Origin: Streptomyces sp. NBC_01408
GTDB taxonomy: Bacteria; Actinomycetota; Actinomycetes; Streptomycetales; Streptomycetaceae
Direction of reading: 5' to 3'
Length of the DNA: 64,000 bases
Assembly (NCBI RefSeq): GCF_026340255.1
Contig: NZ_JAPEPJ010000002.1
Location: 1 to 64,000, forward strand
Shown: one piece after another, positions 1 to 7,961 of the stretch
Layout of the letters: each line of letters starts with the position of its first letter
Position numbering within the stretch: position 1 is the first letter of the stretch
Notes under the pieces: model-generated
What the model was told of the DNA's origin: nothing
Database searches by the model: none
The model's input: only the letters and a program-made list of their open reading frames with translations
Translations under genes and position numbers: made by a program

Positions 1-802
1 TGCCGGGCAGCCGGTACGGGGCGGAATCGGCCTGCACGGTGATCACCGACATGTGGTGGGCCACCACATCGTGCAACTCCCGTGCGATCCGGGCCCGTTC
101 CTCCAGCAGCGTGCGCCGGGCCCGCTCCGCCTCGCTGATGCTCTCCTGCTCGGCGATCCGCTGCTGGGCGTCGCCCAGACCGCGCAGTGCCCCGGTCAGC
201 GCCAGCATGACCCCGGCGAGTACGAAGAGCAGCGCGGCGGTGTTCATGACGCCCGGCGGCTGGAAGAAGCCCAGCACCGCCCCGACCCCGCCGGTCGCCA
301 GCCACACCCCGACCAGGGTCCGGATGGACTCGCGCAGCCCGAGGCACGCCATCAGGACCAGGTAGCCGACGATGGCCATCGGAGTCCACGGCCAGGGGTG
401 CCCGGACAGGCCGTCGGCCTGGATCAGCAGCACCGCTCCGAACGTGTCGGCCAGCAGGATCACGGCCCAGGCGGCGAGCGGCCGCGTCACGGCGAGGAGC
501 AGCGGCACGGTCTGCGCCACCCCGAGTGCGCCCGACCAGCCGCCGCCCGCCTTGTAGTCGTTGGTGAGGACGGCGATGGTCACCGGCAGCAGCGTCACCA
601 CGAAGACGCCGATCACGAAGTACGGCAGCAGCCGCTGCCAGGCCTTGGGAGCCTGCGCGAACAGGGGCTGGGCCGCCCGCGCGGGCGTCCGCACGACGAC
701 GGCCAGCTGGGCCAGAGCGCCGGGCACGCGGGCCGGGCCGGAACCGGAGCGGGAGGTCGCGCGGGTCCGGCCGAGCCGCCGCGCACGGGGTTGGTCGCTC
801 AT
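1..802 (-). CDS. Sensor histidine kinase, N-terminal part (cut by window edge)
   Basis: Left copy of the kinase that is complete in the right part of the window. About 267 residues are visible: an arginine-rich cytoplasmic start (MSDQPRARR), several membrane helices, then the NarL/DesK-type dimerisation motif around ARIARELHDVVAHH with the phosphoacceptor His. The ATPase domain lies outside the window. The ATG start was chosen over an upstream in-frame extension because the extension would run over the divergent promoter region shared with the AEC transporter gene. Whether this copy is complete beyond the edge cannot be seen. Confidence 0.85.
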   Translation of the reverse strand, partial: MSDQPRARRLGRTRATSRSGSGPARVPGALAQLAVVVRTPARAAQPLFAQAPKAWQRLLPYFVIGVFVVTLLPVTIAVLTNDYKAGGGWSGALGVAQTVPLLLAVTRPLAAWAVILLADTFGAVLLIQADGLSGHPWPWTPMAIVGYLVLMACLGLRESIRTLVGVWLATGGVGAVLGFFQPPGVMNTAALLFVLAGVMLALTGALRGLGDAQQRIAEQESISEAERARRTLLEERARIARELHDVVAHHMSVITVQADSAPYRLPG

Positions 803-896
803 GATCGGCCAGCCTACGGGACAGCCCTCATACGCCCGAGGGGCCGAAACGGGGCGGGGGTAGGCTGCTCGTCGGTCGATCACGGGGGATCAGGTC

Positions 897-1844
897 ATGG
901 GTGGCGCTGCCGCGCTCGAGAAGCTGGTGCCGGTGCTGCTGGCCTTCGGCGGCGGAGTGCTGCTCGCCCGGCGGAAGATCGTTCCCGCCGAGGCCTCCAA
1001 GGTGTTCGCCGACTACGCCTTCCTCTTCGCCGTCCCCTGCTACCTCTTCGGCAACATCTACGCCAGCGACCTTGCCGCTCTCTTCGACTGGCAGGCCATC
1101 GGTGGTTACGCCGCGGCGGCCGCCCTCGCCGTGGGCGCGGTCGTCGCGGTGGCCGTCGCCCACGGGCTGCGGGAGCCCCGCGAGGTGGCCCTGCGCGTGA
1201 TGGCCGGGGTCCAGGTGAACACCGCCTACTTCGCCGTCCCCGTCTTCATCACCGTGTTCGGGACGGCCGCGCCCATCTTCCCGATCCTGCTCTTCCAGGT
1301 GTGCGTCCTGTCCCTGGTCGTCATCGCCCTCATGGAACTGGGCCGCGCGGGCCCCGCCGCCGGCAGCCCGGGCCGACGGCTCTCCCGCGCCCTCGGCGCC
1401 TCCCTCGCCACCCCGCTGGTCCTCGCGTGCAACGCAGGGATCCTGCTCAACCTGCTCTCGGTGCCCGTCCCGGAGGTGGTGCTGGACGGGGCCGCGTTCG
1501 TCGGCGACAGCGCCTCCCCGGTGGCCCTGTTCTCCCTCGGCCTCCACCTCGGCGGCCTCGGCCTGGACCTGCGGGGCACCACCCGCGAGGAGATGGCCCT
1601 CATCGCCTTCAAGTGCCTGGCCTTCCCCCTGCTGACCTGGGCGGTCTGCGGGGCCCTGTTCGGGGTCCGGGGCGAGTGGCTTGCCTACCTCGTCCTGATC
1701 GCCGCCATGCCGACCCCGCAGAACCTGTTCATCTTCGCCCAGCGCTACGACGTGGGAGTCGACCTCTCGGCCTCCATAGTGATCAAGACGTCACTCGTTT
1801 CCCTCCTGTTGCTGCCCCTGTGGCTGCAGACTGCCGTGTCATGA
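897..1844 (+). CDS. AEC-family (auxin efflux carrier-like) permease
   Basis: A 315-residue integral membrane protein with about ten hydrophobic segments, the usual size for the AEC/BART superfamily. The opening segment (LVPVLLAFGGGVLLARR) followed by VPCYLFGNIY, and the late stretch IAAMPTPQNLFIFAQRY, are typical of AEC permeases, which move small organic anions out of the cell. The substrate cannot be told from sequence. The stop overlaps the start of the next gene in an ATGA arrangement, so the two are translationally coupled. It is divergent from the two-component kinase gene, with about 94 bases between starts. Confidence 0.88.
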   Translation: MGGAAALEKLVPVLLAFGGGVLLARRKIVPAEASKVFADYAFLFAVPCYLFGNIYASDLAALFDWQAIGGYAAAAALAVGAVVAVAVAHGLREPREVALRVMAGVQVNTAYFAVPVFITVFGTAAPIFPILLFQVCVLSLVVIALMELGRAGPAAGSPGRRLSRALGASLATPLVLACNAGILLNLLSVPVPEVVLDGAAFVGDSASPVALFSLGLHLGGLGLDLRGTTREEMALIAFKCLAFPLLTWAVCGALFGVRGEWLAYLVLIAAMPTPQNLFIFAQRYDVGVDLSASIVIKTSLVSLLLLPLWLQTAVS

Positions 1845-2374
1845 GCGAACCGAAGCCGCCCCCCGTCCCCCTCGCCTTCGCCACCCTCGGACTGCTGGCC
1901 GCCTGGGCCGTGCACGACCTGGAGGAAGTGGCGACGACGGCACGCTGGTCCCGTACCCGGGTCCCCGTCCTGCGCGAGCGCCACCCGCGCGTCCCCGACC
2001 GGATATGGCGGCGGCTCGAAGCCGTCGACGGCCGCGAGTTCGCCACTGCCGTGGGCTTCATGGGCCTCGTGGTGGCCGCCGCCTCCGCCGACGGACACCG
2101 CACCGGCGGCCGTTCCGCCTTCTACCAGAGCGCGCTGACCGGATTCGGCCTGCACGGCCTCGTCCACCTCGGACAGGCCGCCGCCACCCGCGGGTACACC
2201 CCGGGCGTGGTCACCTCGCCGCTCGTCGTCGTCCCCTTCACGCTCTGGGCCAGGGGCCGGCTGCGGCGCGCCGGAGTGCTGCGGCCCGCCCGGGTGCGCG
2301 ACGCCGTCGGGGGCCTGGCGCTGGCCGCCGTCGCCACGGCCGCGGCGCACGCCGCGGCACGCCGGATCCGCTGA
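1841..2374 (+). CDS. HXXEE-domain membrane protein
   Basis: A 177-residue protein with the sequence HDLEE near residue 25, the signature of the HXXEE family, plus conserved HGLVHLGQA and about four hydrophobic stretches. HXXEE proteins are small membrane proteins of unknown function. The ATG overlaps the stop of the AEC permease gene by four bases, so the two form an operon. A role connected to that transporter is inference only. Confidence 0.82.
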   Translation: MSEPKPPPVPLAFATLGLLAAWAVHDLEEVATTARWSRTRVPVLRERHPRVPDRIWRRLEAVDGREFATAVGFMGLVVAAASADGHRTGGRSAFYQSALTGFGLHGLVHLGQAAATRGYTPGVVTSPLVVVPFTLWARGRLRRAGVLRPARVRDAVGGLALAAVATAAAHAAARRIR

Positions 2375-2445
2375 CCCGTCCGGGTCCCCGGCCGCGCGGG
2401 GCGGGCCGGCTCGTTCCCCCGGCGGGCTCTGCTCGTTGACCGGGC

Positions 2446-2838
2446 ATGGAAATGCCGACCATCGCGGCGCCCGGCGTCGGGGAACGCGCCGACGCCGTGG
2501 CCGATGCCGCCTGCCACCTCTACGACGCCGTCGCCCCCTGGGGCGGCGCGGCGCCCGGCGGGTGGAGCCGGATCGCCGCCGAGGACGCCGCCGAGGCGAT
2601 CGAGACCACCGCGCACGCCCTCGCGCGCACCCACCCGAGGGCCGAGGTCGTCCTCGCGCCGGTCCACGCCGCCCTGGCCGACCTGCGCCGCCAGCTGGGC
2701 CTCCCGCCCGCCGACCAGCTGACCGCGGACGGGCTCCCGGCGACCCCGCGTACGGTCGGCAACCCGCGCCGCACCCGGTGGGTGCGGGTGCTCACCCCGC
2801 CTTTGCCCCGGCAACCGCCTTCTCGTACAACTTCCTGA
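2446..2838 (+). CDS. Hypothetical protein, 130 residues
   Basis: Not recognised. The protein is soluble and rich in Ala/Arg, with a helical stretch (about residues 10-85) carrying AADAACHLYDAV-like periodicity. The C-terminal 30 residues are Pro/Arg-rich and may be spurious, because the frame runs 47 bases into the convergent protease gene. G/C at third positions fits coding DNA. It could be a small stand-alone regulator or partner protein; nothing nearby settles this. Confidence 0.55.
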   Translation: MEMPTIAAPGVGERADAVADAACHLYDAVAPWGGAAPGGWSRIAAEDAAEAIETTAHALARTHPRAEVVLAPVHAALADLRRQLGLPPADQLTADGLPATPRTVGNPRRTRWVRVLTPPLPRQPPSRTTS

Positions 2839-3928
2839 TGTCGGCGCCGAAGTAGGAGCTGTACGAGGTGTCCGCCGTGTCCCCGCCGGTCTTCCAGCCG
2901 CCGATCACCCCGACCACGTCACCGGTCCCGGTCCGCGCGTCGTAGCGGGTCAGGAACGGGCCGCCGCTGGTCCCGCCGGGATAGCCCGTGCAGTCGATCC
3001 GCAGGAACGATCCCGGAATCTTCGGATCGGCGCTGGTGAACTTCGTCGTCCGGTTGACGCACAGGCGCGGGCGCGCGGCGGACGCCGGATAGCCGATCAG
3101 CGTGACCTTGGGGTGGGCGTACGGCCCGCCGGTGACCAGGCGGTTCCCGCCGACCACGGCCTCCACCCGGAAGCCGTCGGCGTTCGGCCCCACTTGGGCG
3201 AAGGCCACGTCGAGTCGGGCGGCCCGGTCGGCCCCCTGGGACACGTAGCGGGGGTCGATCCACACCTTCGCGCGCCCGGCGGCGTTCCGCAGGACCGGGA
3301 ACAGGCCGTACGGCTGCGGTTTCGCGCGCGTGTACCGCGGTACGAAGGCCACTTGGCGGGCGTCGGAGCCGAGCAGGCAGTGGCCCGCGCTGAGCACCAG
3401 GTCGCGGCCGGGGGAGGAGACCACGCTCGCGGTGCAGAAGTAGGCCCCGGCGCCCTTCATGACGAACATCCGGCCGACGACGGGGACGCCGTCGAAGTCC
3501 TGCCCGACGCCGGGACCCGCGAGGAGGGGCAGGTGGGCCGGGACGGGCGCCCGGGTCGGCGTCGTGGCCGGAGTCGGCGTGGGTGTGGGGGTGGGGGTGG
3601 GCGTCGGCGTGGGGCTGAGTACCGGGCTCGGCGGCGTCGGGAGGGGCACGGCCGCCGGGGCGGCCGGGCTCACGGCCTGCGCGTCGGGCGTGCCGGCCGG
3701 GCCCGGCGAGGGCACCGGTGCCGGGTCCGGTGCCGGGTCCGGTGCCGGATCCCCGGGCAGCAGGACGGCGGAGGCCATCCGCTCGGGCGTCCAGAAGGCC
3801 GCCGCCTCGCGGGCGGACCAGCGGGAGGGGCCCGCCGGCCCGGCCGGCCCCTCCTCGGCGACGGGCAGCGGCCCTCCGGGCAGCAGCAGCGCTGCCGTTG
3901 CCGCGGCCATCGTCAACGTACGTAGCAT
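2792..3928 (-). CDS. Secreted trypsin-like serine protease with Pro/Thr-rich spacer
   Basis: A 378-residue preprotein. An N-terminal signal peptide (MLRTLTMAAATAALLLPGG) is followed by a segment with SRWSAREAAAFWTPERMASA, a Pro-rich spacer containing PDPAPDPAP and a long PTPTPTPT run (about residues 60-125), then a chymotrypsin-fold domain. The triad is visible as His in LSAGHC, Asp in RLDVAF and Ser in GGTSGGPF. Cysteines in YFCTAS/GHC and LCVN/DCTG would form disulphides outside the cell. The N-terminal AxxFWTPERM segment recurs in actinobacterial secreted proteases. Substrate unknown. The downstream CTAG palindrome lies just upstream on the genomic map, between this gene and the FAD oxidase on the same strand. 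Confidence 0.9.
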   Translation of the reverse strand: MLRTLTMAAATAALLLPGGPLPVAEEGPAGPAGPSRWSAREAAAFWTPERMASAVLLPGDPAPDPAPDPAPVPSPGPAGTPDAQAVSPAAPAAVPLPTPPSPVLSPTPTPTPTPTPTPTPATTPTRAPVPAHLPLLAGPGVGQDFDGVPVVGRMFVMKGAGAYFCTASVVSSPGRDLVLSAGHCLLGSDARQVAFVPRYTRAKPQPYGLFPVLRNAAGRAKVWIDPRYVSQGADRAARLDVAFAQVGPNADGFRVEAVVGGNRLVTGGPYAHPKVTLIGYPASAARPRLCVNRTTKFTSADPKIPGSFLRIDCTGYPGGTSGGPFLTRYDARTGTGDVVGVIGGWKTGGDTADTSYSSYFGADIRKLYEKAVAGAKAG

Positions 3929-4002
3929 GCGGAGCTCCTCGTGGCGGTAGCTGGGACGGGCGCGCCCGTGGCAGGCCTGGTCGGCCCGGTGGCCCGGACG
4001 GT

Positions 4003-4070
4003 CTAGTGCTGTGGCCGGAAAGGTTTGCCGGGCGGCGCGACCCGGTGAGCCTTTCCGGCCACAGCACTAG
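4003..4070. mobile_element. CTAG-bounded palindromic element A (MITE-like), left copy
   Basis: A 68-base element with 21-base perfect terminal inverted repeats beginning CTAGTGCTGTGGCCGGAAAG. CTAG at both ends is consistent with a 4-base target duplication, as known for IS427-group IS5 elements. The terminal TAG is the stop codon of the FAD oxidase gene. Its interior (read on the minus strand, GGCTCACCGGGTCGCGCCG) matches the inner end of element B, so the two are one family. It could also act as a terminator between the two same-strand genes. Confidence 0.7.
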
Positions 4071-5623
4071 ACGGCCTGGGGGAAGCGGAACAGCCGGCCG
4101 GGGTCGTAGCCGCGCCGGACCTCCTCCAGGCGCGGGAGGTTCGGCCCGTAGTAGGCCTCCCGCCAGTCGGCGAGCTCGGGGTCGGCGTAGTTCTGGTAGG
4201 CGCGCCCGCTCGCCCAGGGGCGCAGGTCCCGCCAGAGCCCGTCGAGCCAGTCCTGGTGCCGGGCCGCCTCGGAGGCCGGCGCGGACTCGGGCCAGTAGAC
4301 GAGGTACTGGGCGAGGAACGCGCTGTCGCGGTGGGTGAAGGCGGTGGCGGTGGCGGGCACGCGGTTGACGGCGCCGCCGCAGACCCCGTCGAACTGGACC
4401 ACGCCCCGCCCGCCGCGCGGCACGGACGACGGGTAGCGCCGGACGGCGTCGAGTACCGCTCCGATCGCCGCGTCGGGCAGCCCGGCAGCGGCCCAGAAGT
4501 CCGAGCGGGCGGCGTACGAGTCCCGGCCCAGCCGCCCCCGCGGGTCCCGGCCGGGCAGCGTGCCCGGCAGCCGGCACTGTGCGGCGCTCCGCTCCAGGCA
4601 GCCCGCCATCGCCCGGACGGTGTCCCCGTAGCCGCGGACGACGATCAAGCTGTCCCGGGGCTGCCCGCCGATCAGGTCGGACAGCCGGGTGAGCTGCGCC
4701 TCCAGCTCGCGGCGCCCGTCGAGGGACACCACGCGGACCGCCGGGGCGGGCGCGGTCCCGGTCTCGACGACGAACTCCACCTGGCTCCAGAACGGGTCCG
4801 GCAGTTTGCCCAGCCAGCGCTGCCAGCCGCGCAGCACCGCAGCGGAGTCGCCGCCGGGCCAGTGGAGTTCGGCGAAGGCGCAGTCGCCGACCGGATGGGT
4901 GTCGAAGCGGAACTCGGTGACCACCCCGAAGTTGCCGCCCCCGCCGCCGCGCAGGGCCCAGTACAGGTCGGGGTCCCGGTCGGCGGAGACCTCGCGGACG
5001 GCACCGTCGGGGGTGACCACCCGGGCGCCCGTGAGCCGGTCGGCGGTGGTGCCGTACGCCCGGGCGGCCAGGCCGAGGCCGCCGCCGAGGGTGAGCCCGG
5101 CGATGCCGACGGAGGGGCACAGCCCGGTCGGGATGCCCAGGCCCCGCCCGGCGAGCGCGGCGTTCACGTCGCCCAGCCGGGCTCCCGCGCCGATCCGTAC
5201 GCCGGCCGGTGCGCCTGTGGGTACGCCGGCCGGTGCGTTCGCGCGTACGCCGGACCCCTCGACCGTGACAGACGCCATGGCTCCGGTGTCCAGCACCAGG
5301 CCCGCGGCCCGGGTGGACCAGCCCGCGTAGCTGTGCCCGCCGCCGCGCGGTACCACCGCGGCGCCGGAGCGGCGGGCGAAGTCCAGGCAGACGGCCACGT
5401 CGCCCGCGTGCGCCGGATAGGCCACCGCACCGGGCGCGACGGCGTCGTAGCGGGGCTGGAACAGCTGCCGTGCCTCGGCATAATCCGCTTCGCCCGGGAG
5501 CACCACCCGCCCGTCGATCCCGCGGGCGAGGGCGCCGTAGTCCGGGCCCCCGGCCGCCGCGCCGACGGTGGCGAGCACGGCCGCGGCCGCGCTCCCCAGG
5601 ACCTGGCGGCGATGGAGGCTCAT
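4067..5623 (-). CDS. Tat-exported FAD-linked oxidase (BBE-like, berberine-bridge enzyme family)
   Basis: A 518-residue precursor. The twin-arginine signal (LHRRQVLGSAAAAVLATVG) predicts Tat export of a folded flavoprotein. The FAD_binding_4 domain shows VVPRGGGHSYAGWS, whose His is the usual 8-alpha-FAD attachment site, then GLCPSVGIAGLTLGGGLG and WALRGGGGGNFGVVTEF. The C-terminal BBE segment ends AYQNYADPEL...YYGPNLPRL...FRFPQAV. A Cys equivalent for bicovalent FAD may be GLCPSVG. The ATG is preceded by GGAGG. The stop codon lies in the terminal CTAG of element A. A cluster of silent changes relative to the other copy falls at 4922-4955. Substrate unknown; these enzymes oxidise alcohols, sugars or natural products. 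Confidence 0.9.
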   Translation of the reverse strand: MSLHRRQVLGSAAAAVLATVGAAAGGPDYGALARGIDGRVVLPGEADYAEARQLFQPRYDAVAPGAVAYPAHAGDVAVCLDFARRSGAAVVPRGGGHSYAGWSTRAAGLVLDTGAMASVTVEGSGVRANAPAGVPTGAPAGVRIGAGARLGDVNAALAGRGLGIPTGLCPSVGIAGLTLGGGLGLAARAYGTTADRLTGARVVTPDGAVREVSADRDPDLYWALRGGGGGNFGVVTEFRFDTHPVGDCAFAELHWPGGDSAAVLRGWQRWLGKLPDPFWSQVEFVVETGTAPAPAVRVVSLDGRRELEAQLTRLSDLIGGQPRDSLIVVRGYGDTVRAMAGCLERSAAQCRLPGTLPGRDPRGRLGRDSYAARSDFWAAAGLPDAAIGAVLDAVRRYPSSVPRGGRGVVQFDGVCGGAVNRVPATATAFTHRDSAFLAQYLVYWPESAPASEAARHQDWLDGLWRDLRPWASGRAYQNYADPELADWREAYYGPNLPRLEEVRRGYDPGRLFRFPQAV

Positions 5624-5770
5624 GCCTCCTTCCTGCCACCGCCCGGGCCGATCGGCGTGAAGGCGGGCCCACACACACCGGGTTGCCCCCCGAACGGCCC
5701 ACGGCGGAATCGATTCGGCTGGTCGTATGAGCAGTTCGGTCCGGGCGGCGGGCGACATTAGGGTGCACCC

Positions 5771-6955
5771 ATGGCTCTCGTGGACCTCAGCGCGCCCGGC
5801 GAAGACTTCGACGCCGACCCCTACCCCTTCTACGCCGCCCTGCGCACGGCCGGTCCCGTCCACCAGCTGGCCGTCGGCGGCGACCGCTCCTGGCTGGTCG
5901 TCGGCCATGACGAGGCCCGGCAGGCCCTCAACCACCCCGCCCTGGCGAAGAACTGGCTCGGCTCCGAGCTGTTCGGCCTCCCGGCCGCCGCCGCCCACAC
6001 CAACCTGCTGGAGTCGGACCCGCCCCACCACACCCGGCTGCGCCGCCTGGTGTCCCGCGAGTTCACCGCCCGCCGCGTCGAGGCGTTGCGGCCCCGCATC
6101 CAGCAGGTCACCGAGGAGCTGCTCGACGCGATGGCGGCCCGCCCCGACCGCCGGGGCGACCTGATCCGGGACTTCGCCGTACCGCTGCCGCTGACCGTCA
6201 TCTGCGAACTCCTCGGCGTCCCCGACCTGGACAGCTCGCGCTTCCGCTACTGGTCAGGGGAGGTAGTGGCCCCGCTGGGCAATGCCGGCCCGGACAGCCG
6301 CGTCATGGAGCAGCTGACCGCCTACCTCCTCGAACTCGTCGAGGCCAAGGCGGCCGACCCCGGCGAGGACCTGCTCAGCGCCCTGATCCGGACCCGCGAC
6401 GAGGACGGCGGCCGGCTCTCCCCGGACGAACTGATCGGGATGGCCTTCCTGCTCCTGATCGCGGGCCACGAGACCACCGTGAACCTGATCGGCAACGGCA
6501 TACGGGCCCTGCTGGCGCACCCGGACCAGCTCGCGGCCCTGCGCGCCGACCCCGAAGGGCTGATCGACGGCGCGGTGGAGGAGATGCTGCGCTACGACGG
6601 CCCGGTGCAGCACGCCACGTACCGCTTCGCCGTCGCCGACCTGGAACTCGGCGGGGTCACCGTCCCGGCCGGCGCCTCCGTCCTGGTCGCCCTCGCCGCC
6701 GCCGACCGCGACCCGGCCCGCTTCGCCGAGCCCGACGTCTTCGACATCCGCCGGACCGGACCTGGCCACCTGGCCTTCGGGCACGGCATCCACTTCTGCC
6801 TCGGCGCCCCGCTGGCCCGGATGGAGGGCCGCATCGCCGTCCGCGCCCTGCTCGAGCGGTTCCCGGAACTGGCCGAGGACCCGGACGCCGGGCCGCGCGA
6901 CTGGCTGCCGGGCACGCTGGTACGGGGTGTCACCCGGCTTCCGCTGCGCTGGTAG
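5771..6955 (+). CDS. Cytochrome P450
   Basis: A 394-residue soluble class I bacterial P450. The I-helix motif is AGHETT, the K-helix ExxR is EEMLR, and the haem loop is FGHGIHFCLGAPLAR with its Cys ligand. All are intact, so it should be an active monooxygenase needing ferredoxin; no ferredoxin gene is adjacent. It is divergent from the FAD oxidase across 147 bases, so a shared regulatory region is likely. The codon before EEMLR is GTG (Val) here and ATC (Ile) in the other copy. Substrate unknown. Confidence 0.93.
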   Translation: MALVDLSAPGEDFDADPYPFYAALRTAGPVHQLAVGGDRSWLVVGHDEARQALNHPALAKNWLGSELFGLPAAAAHTNLLESDPPHHTRLRRLVSREFTARRVEALRPRIQQVTEELLDAMAARPDRRGDLIRDFAVPLPLTVICELLGVPDLDSSRFRYWSGEVVAPLGNAGPDSRVMEQLTAYLLELVEAKAADPGEDLLSALIRTRDEDGGRLSPDELIGMAFLLLIAGHETTVNLIGNGIRALLAHPDQLAALRADPEGLIDGAVEEMLRYDGPVQHATYRFAVADLELGGVTVPAGASVLVALAAADRDPARFAEPDVFDIRRTGPGHLAFGHGIHFCLGAPLARMEGRIAVRALLERFPELAEDPDAGPRDWLPGTLVRGVTRLPLRW

Positions 6956-6993
6956 CGGGCCGCGCCGGCCCGCTCAGGCCCGCTCAGGCCGGC

Positions 6994-7647
6994 TCAGTTC
7001 TTGCGGGCCAGCAGGAAACCCTGCGCGGACCTCTCGTACCCCTCGGGCTCCCGGACCAGCCGGGCCACCTCGGCGAGCCCGGCCCCGGCCAGCAGGGCGG
7101 CGATCCGGTCGGGCGGGGTCCAGTACACGTCGAGGTCGACGGGGTGGCCGTACGCGTGCTCCAGCCGGATCCGCTCGTCGCCCGCCTTGAACGCGATCAG
7201 CGCGTACCCGCCCGGGGCCAGCACCCGCGCGAACTCCGCGAACACCGGCGGGAGTTCCGAGGGCGGGGTGTGCACCGTCGAGTACCAGGCCAGGACCCCG
7301 CCGAGCACACCGTCCGCCACGTCCAGCGCGGCCATCGAGCCCACCTCGAAGCGCAGCCCCGGATAGGTCCGGCGGGCCACCGCCACCATCGCCGGGGACA
7401 GGTCGACCCCGAAGGTCCGTACCCCGAGCGCGTCGAGATGCGCCGTCACCCGTCCGGGACCACAGCCCAGATCGGCGACCGCCCGGCCCCCGCCGCCCTC
7501 CTCGCCGCGCACGTACTCGGCGAACGCGGCGAGCATGGCCCGGTCCAGGGGCCCTTCGGCGAGGGCCGTCCCGAGCAGCCGGGCGTAGTCGGCGGCGACG
7601 GCGTCGTAGGACGCCCGGACGGCGGTCAGGCGCGAGGTCTCTGTCAT
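6994..7647 (-). CDS. SAM-dependent methyltransferase, class I
   Basis: A 217-residue protein with motif I VADLGCGPGRVTAHL, an acidic ribose-binding turn FGVDLSPAMVAVAR, and post-motifs FARVLAPGGYALIAFK typical of Methyltransf_11/25. It starts RASYDAVAADYARLL, a usual N-terminal signature. The start at ATG (MTETSRLT) avoids a longer frame that runs through the mobile element. Reconstruction without that element puts the start about 30 bases after the stop of the NIS synthetase gene on the same strand, so the pair was probably an operon. Confidence 0.9.
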   Translation of the reverse strand: MTETSRLTAVRASYDAVAADYARLLGTALAEGPLDRAMLAAFAEYVRGEEGGGGRAVADLGCGPGRVTAHLDALGVRTFGVDLSPAMVAVARRTYPGLRFEVGSMAALDVADGVLGGVLAWYSTVHTPPSELPPVFAEFARVLAPGGYALIAFKAGDERIRLEHAYGHPVDLDVYWTPPDRIAALLAGAGLAEVARLVREPEGYERSAQGFLLARKN

Positions 7648-7690
7648 GCCCCTGAAAGTAGCCCGCCGGGCGCCGCGGCTCACCCCCCAG

Positions 7691-7961
7691 CTAGTGCTGC
7701 GACCGGAAAGGTTCATCGGGTCGCGCCGCCCGGTACGGCGCCTCGCCGCGTTGTCGGACCGCGCCGGTACGTCCAGCACGGGTCGCGGCCCTCCGCCTTG
7801 CGATGCTTCCCCTAGACGAGTAAGTCCGAAGTGGCGTCGTCCGCCCGCAGGGCGGGCGGACGACGCCACTTCGGACTTACTCGTCTAGGAGCCTGCGGGC
7901 CTGGGGAGACCCCATGCACCGGACGACGCGACCCGATGAACCCTTCCGGTCACAGCACTAG
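7691..7961. mobile_element. CTAG-bounded palindromic element B with nested hairpin, left copy
   Basis: Terminal inverted repeats start CTAGTGCTG(C/T)GACCGGAA and continue GGTTCATCGGGTCGCG, closely matching element A. The interior carries a second CTAG-bounded perfect hairpin. No transposase is encoded. The element occupies the 3' end of the NIS synthetase gene, supplying its last two codons and stop. It is 271 bases here and 270 in the other arm (A at 7890 missing there). Confidence 0.72.
7812..7888. repeat. Perfect 77-base hairpin nested in element B
   Basis: Two 37-base arms flank a 3-base loop. Both ends are CTAG (CTAGACGAGTAAGTCCGAAG at the left). The arm segment AAGTGGCGTCGTCCGCCCG resembles AAAGTGGCGTCGGCCGCCCG at the edge of the central element, suggesting related mobile families. 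As RNA it would fold very stably and could terminate or protect transcripts. Confidence 0.8.

Noticed and set aside
53..2374. 773-codon frame joining the kinase region to the HXXEE gene
   Set aside because: Only its last 177 codons match a real family. The earlier part is antisense or out of frame to the kinase and AEC genes, and the ATGA start explains the real gene.
3590..3640. GGGGTG/GTGTGG repeats as a CRISPR or satellite
   Set aside because: They encode the Pro-Thr spacer of the protease and have no spacer-repeat structure.
2919..5768. Very long open frame (949 codons) opposite or across the FAD oxidase and protease genes
   Set aside because: It is Arg/Pro/Gly-rich and overlaps two genes with clear domains and motifs in another frame, a typical shadow in high-GC DNA. 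The same applies to other long arginine-rich frames in both arms.
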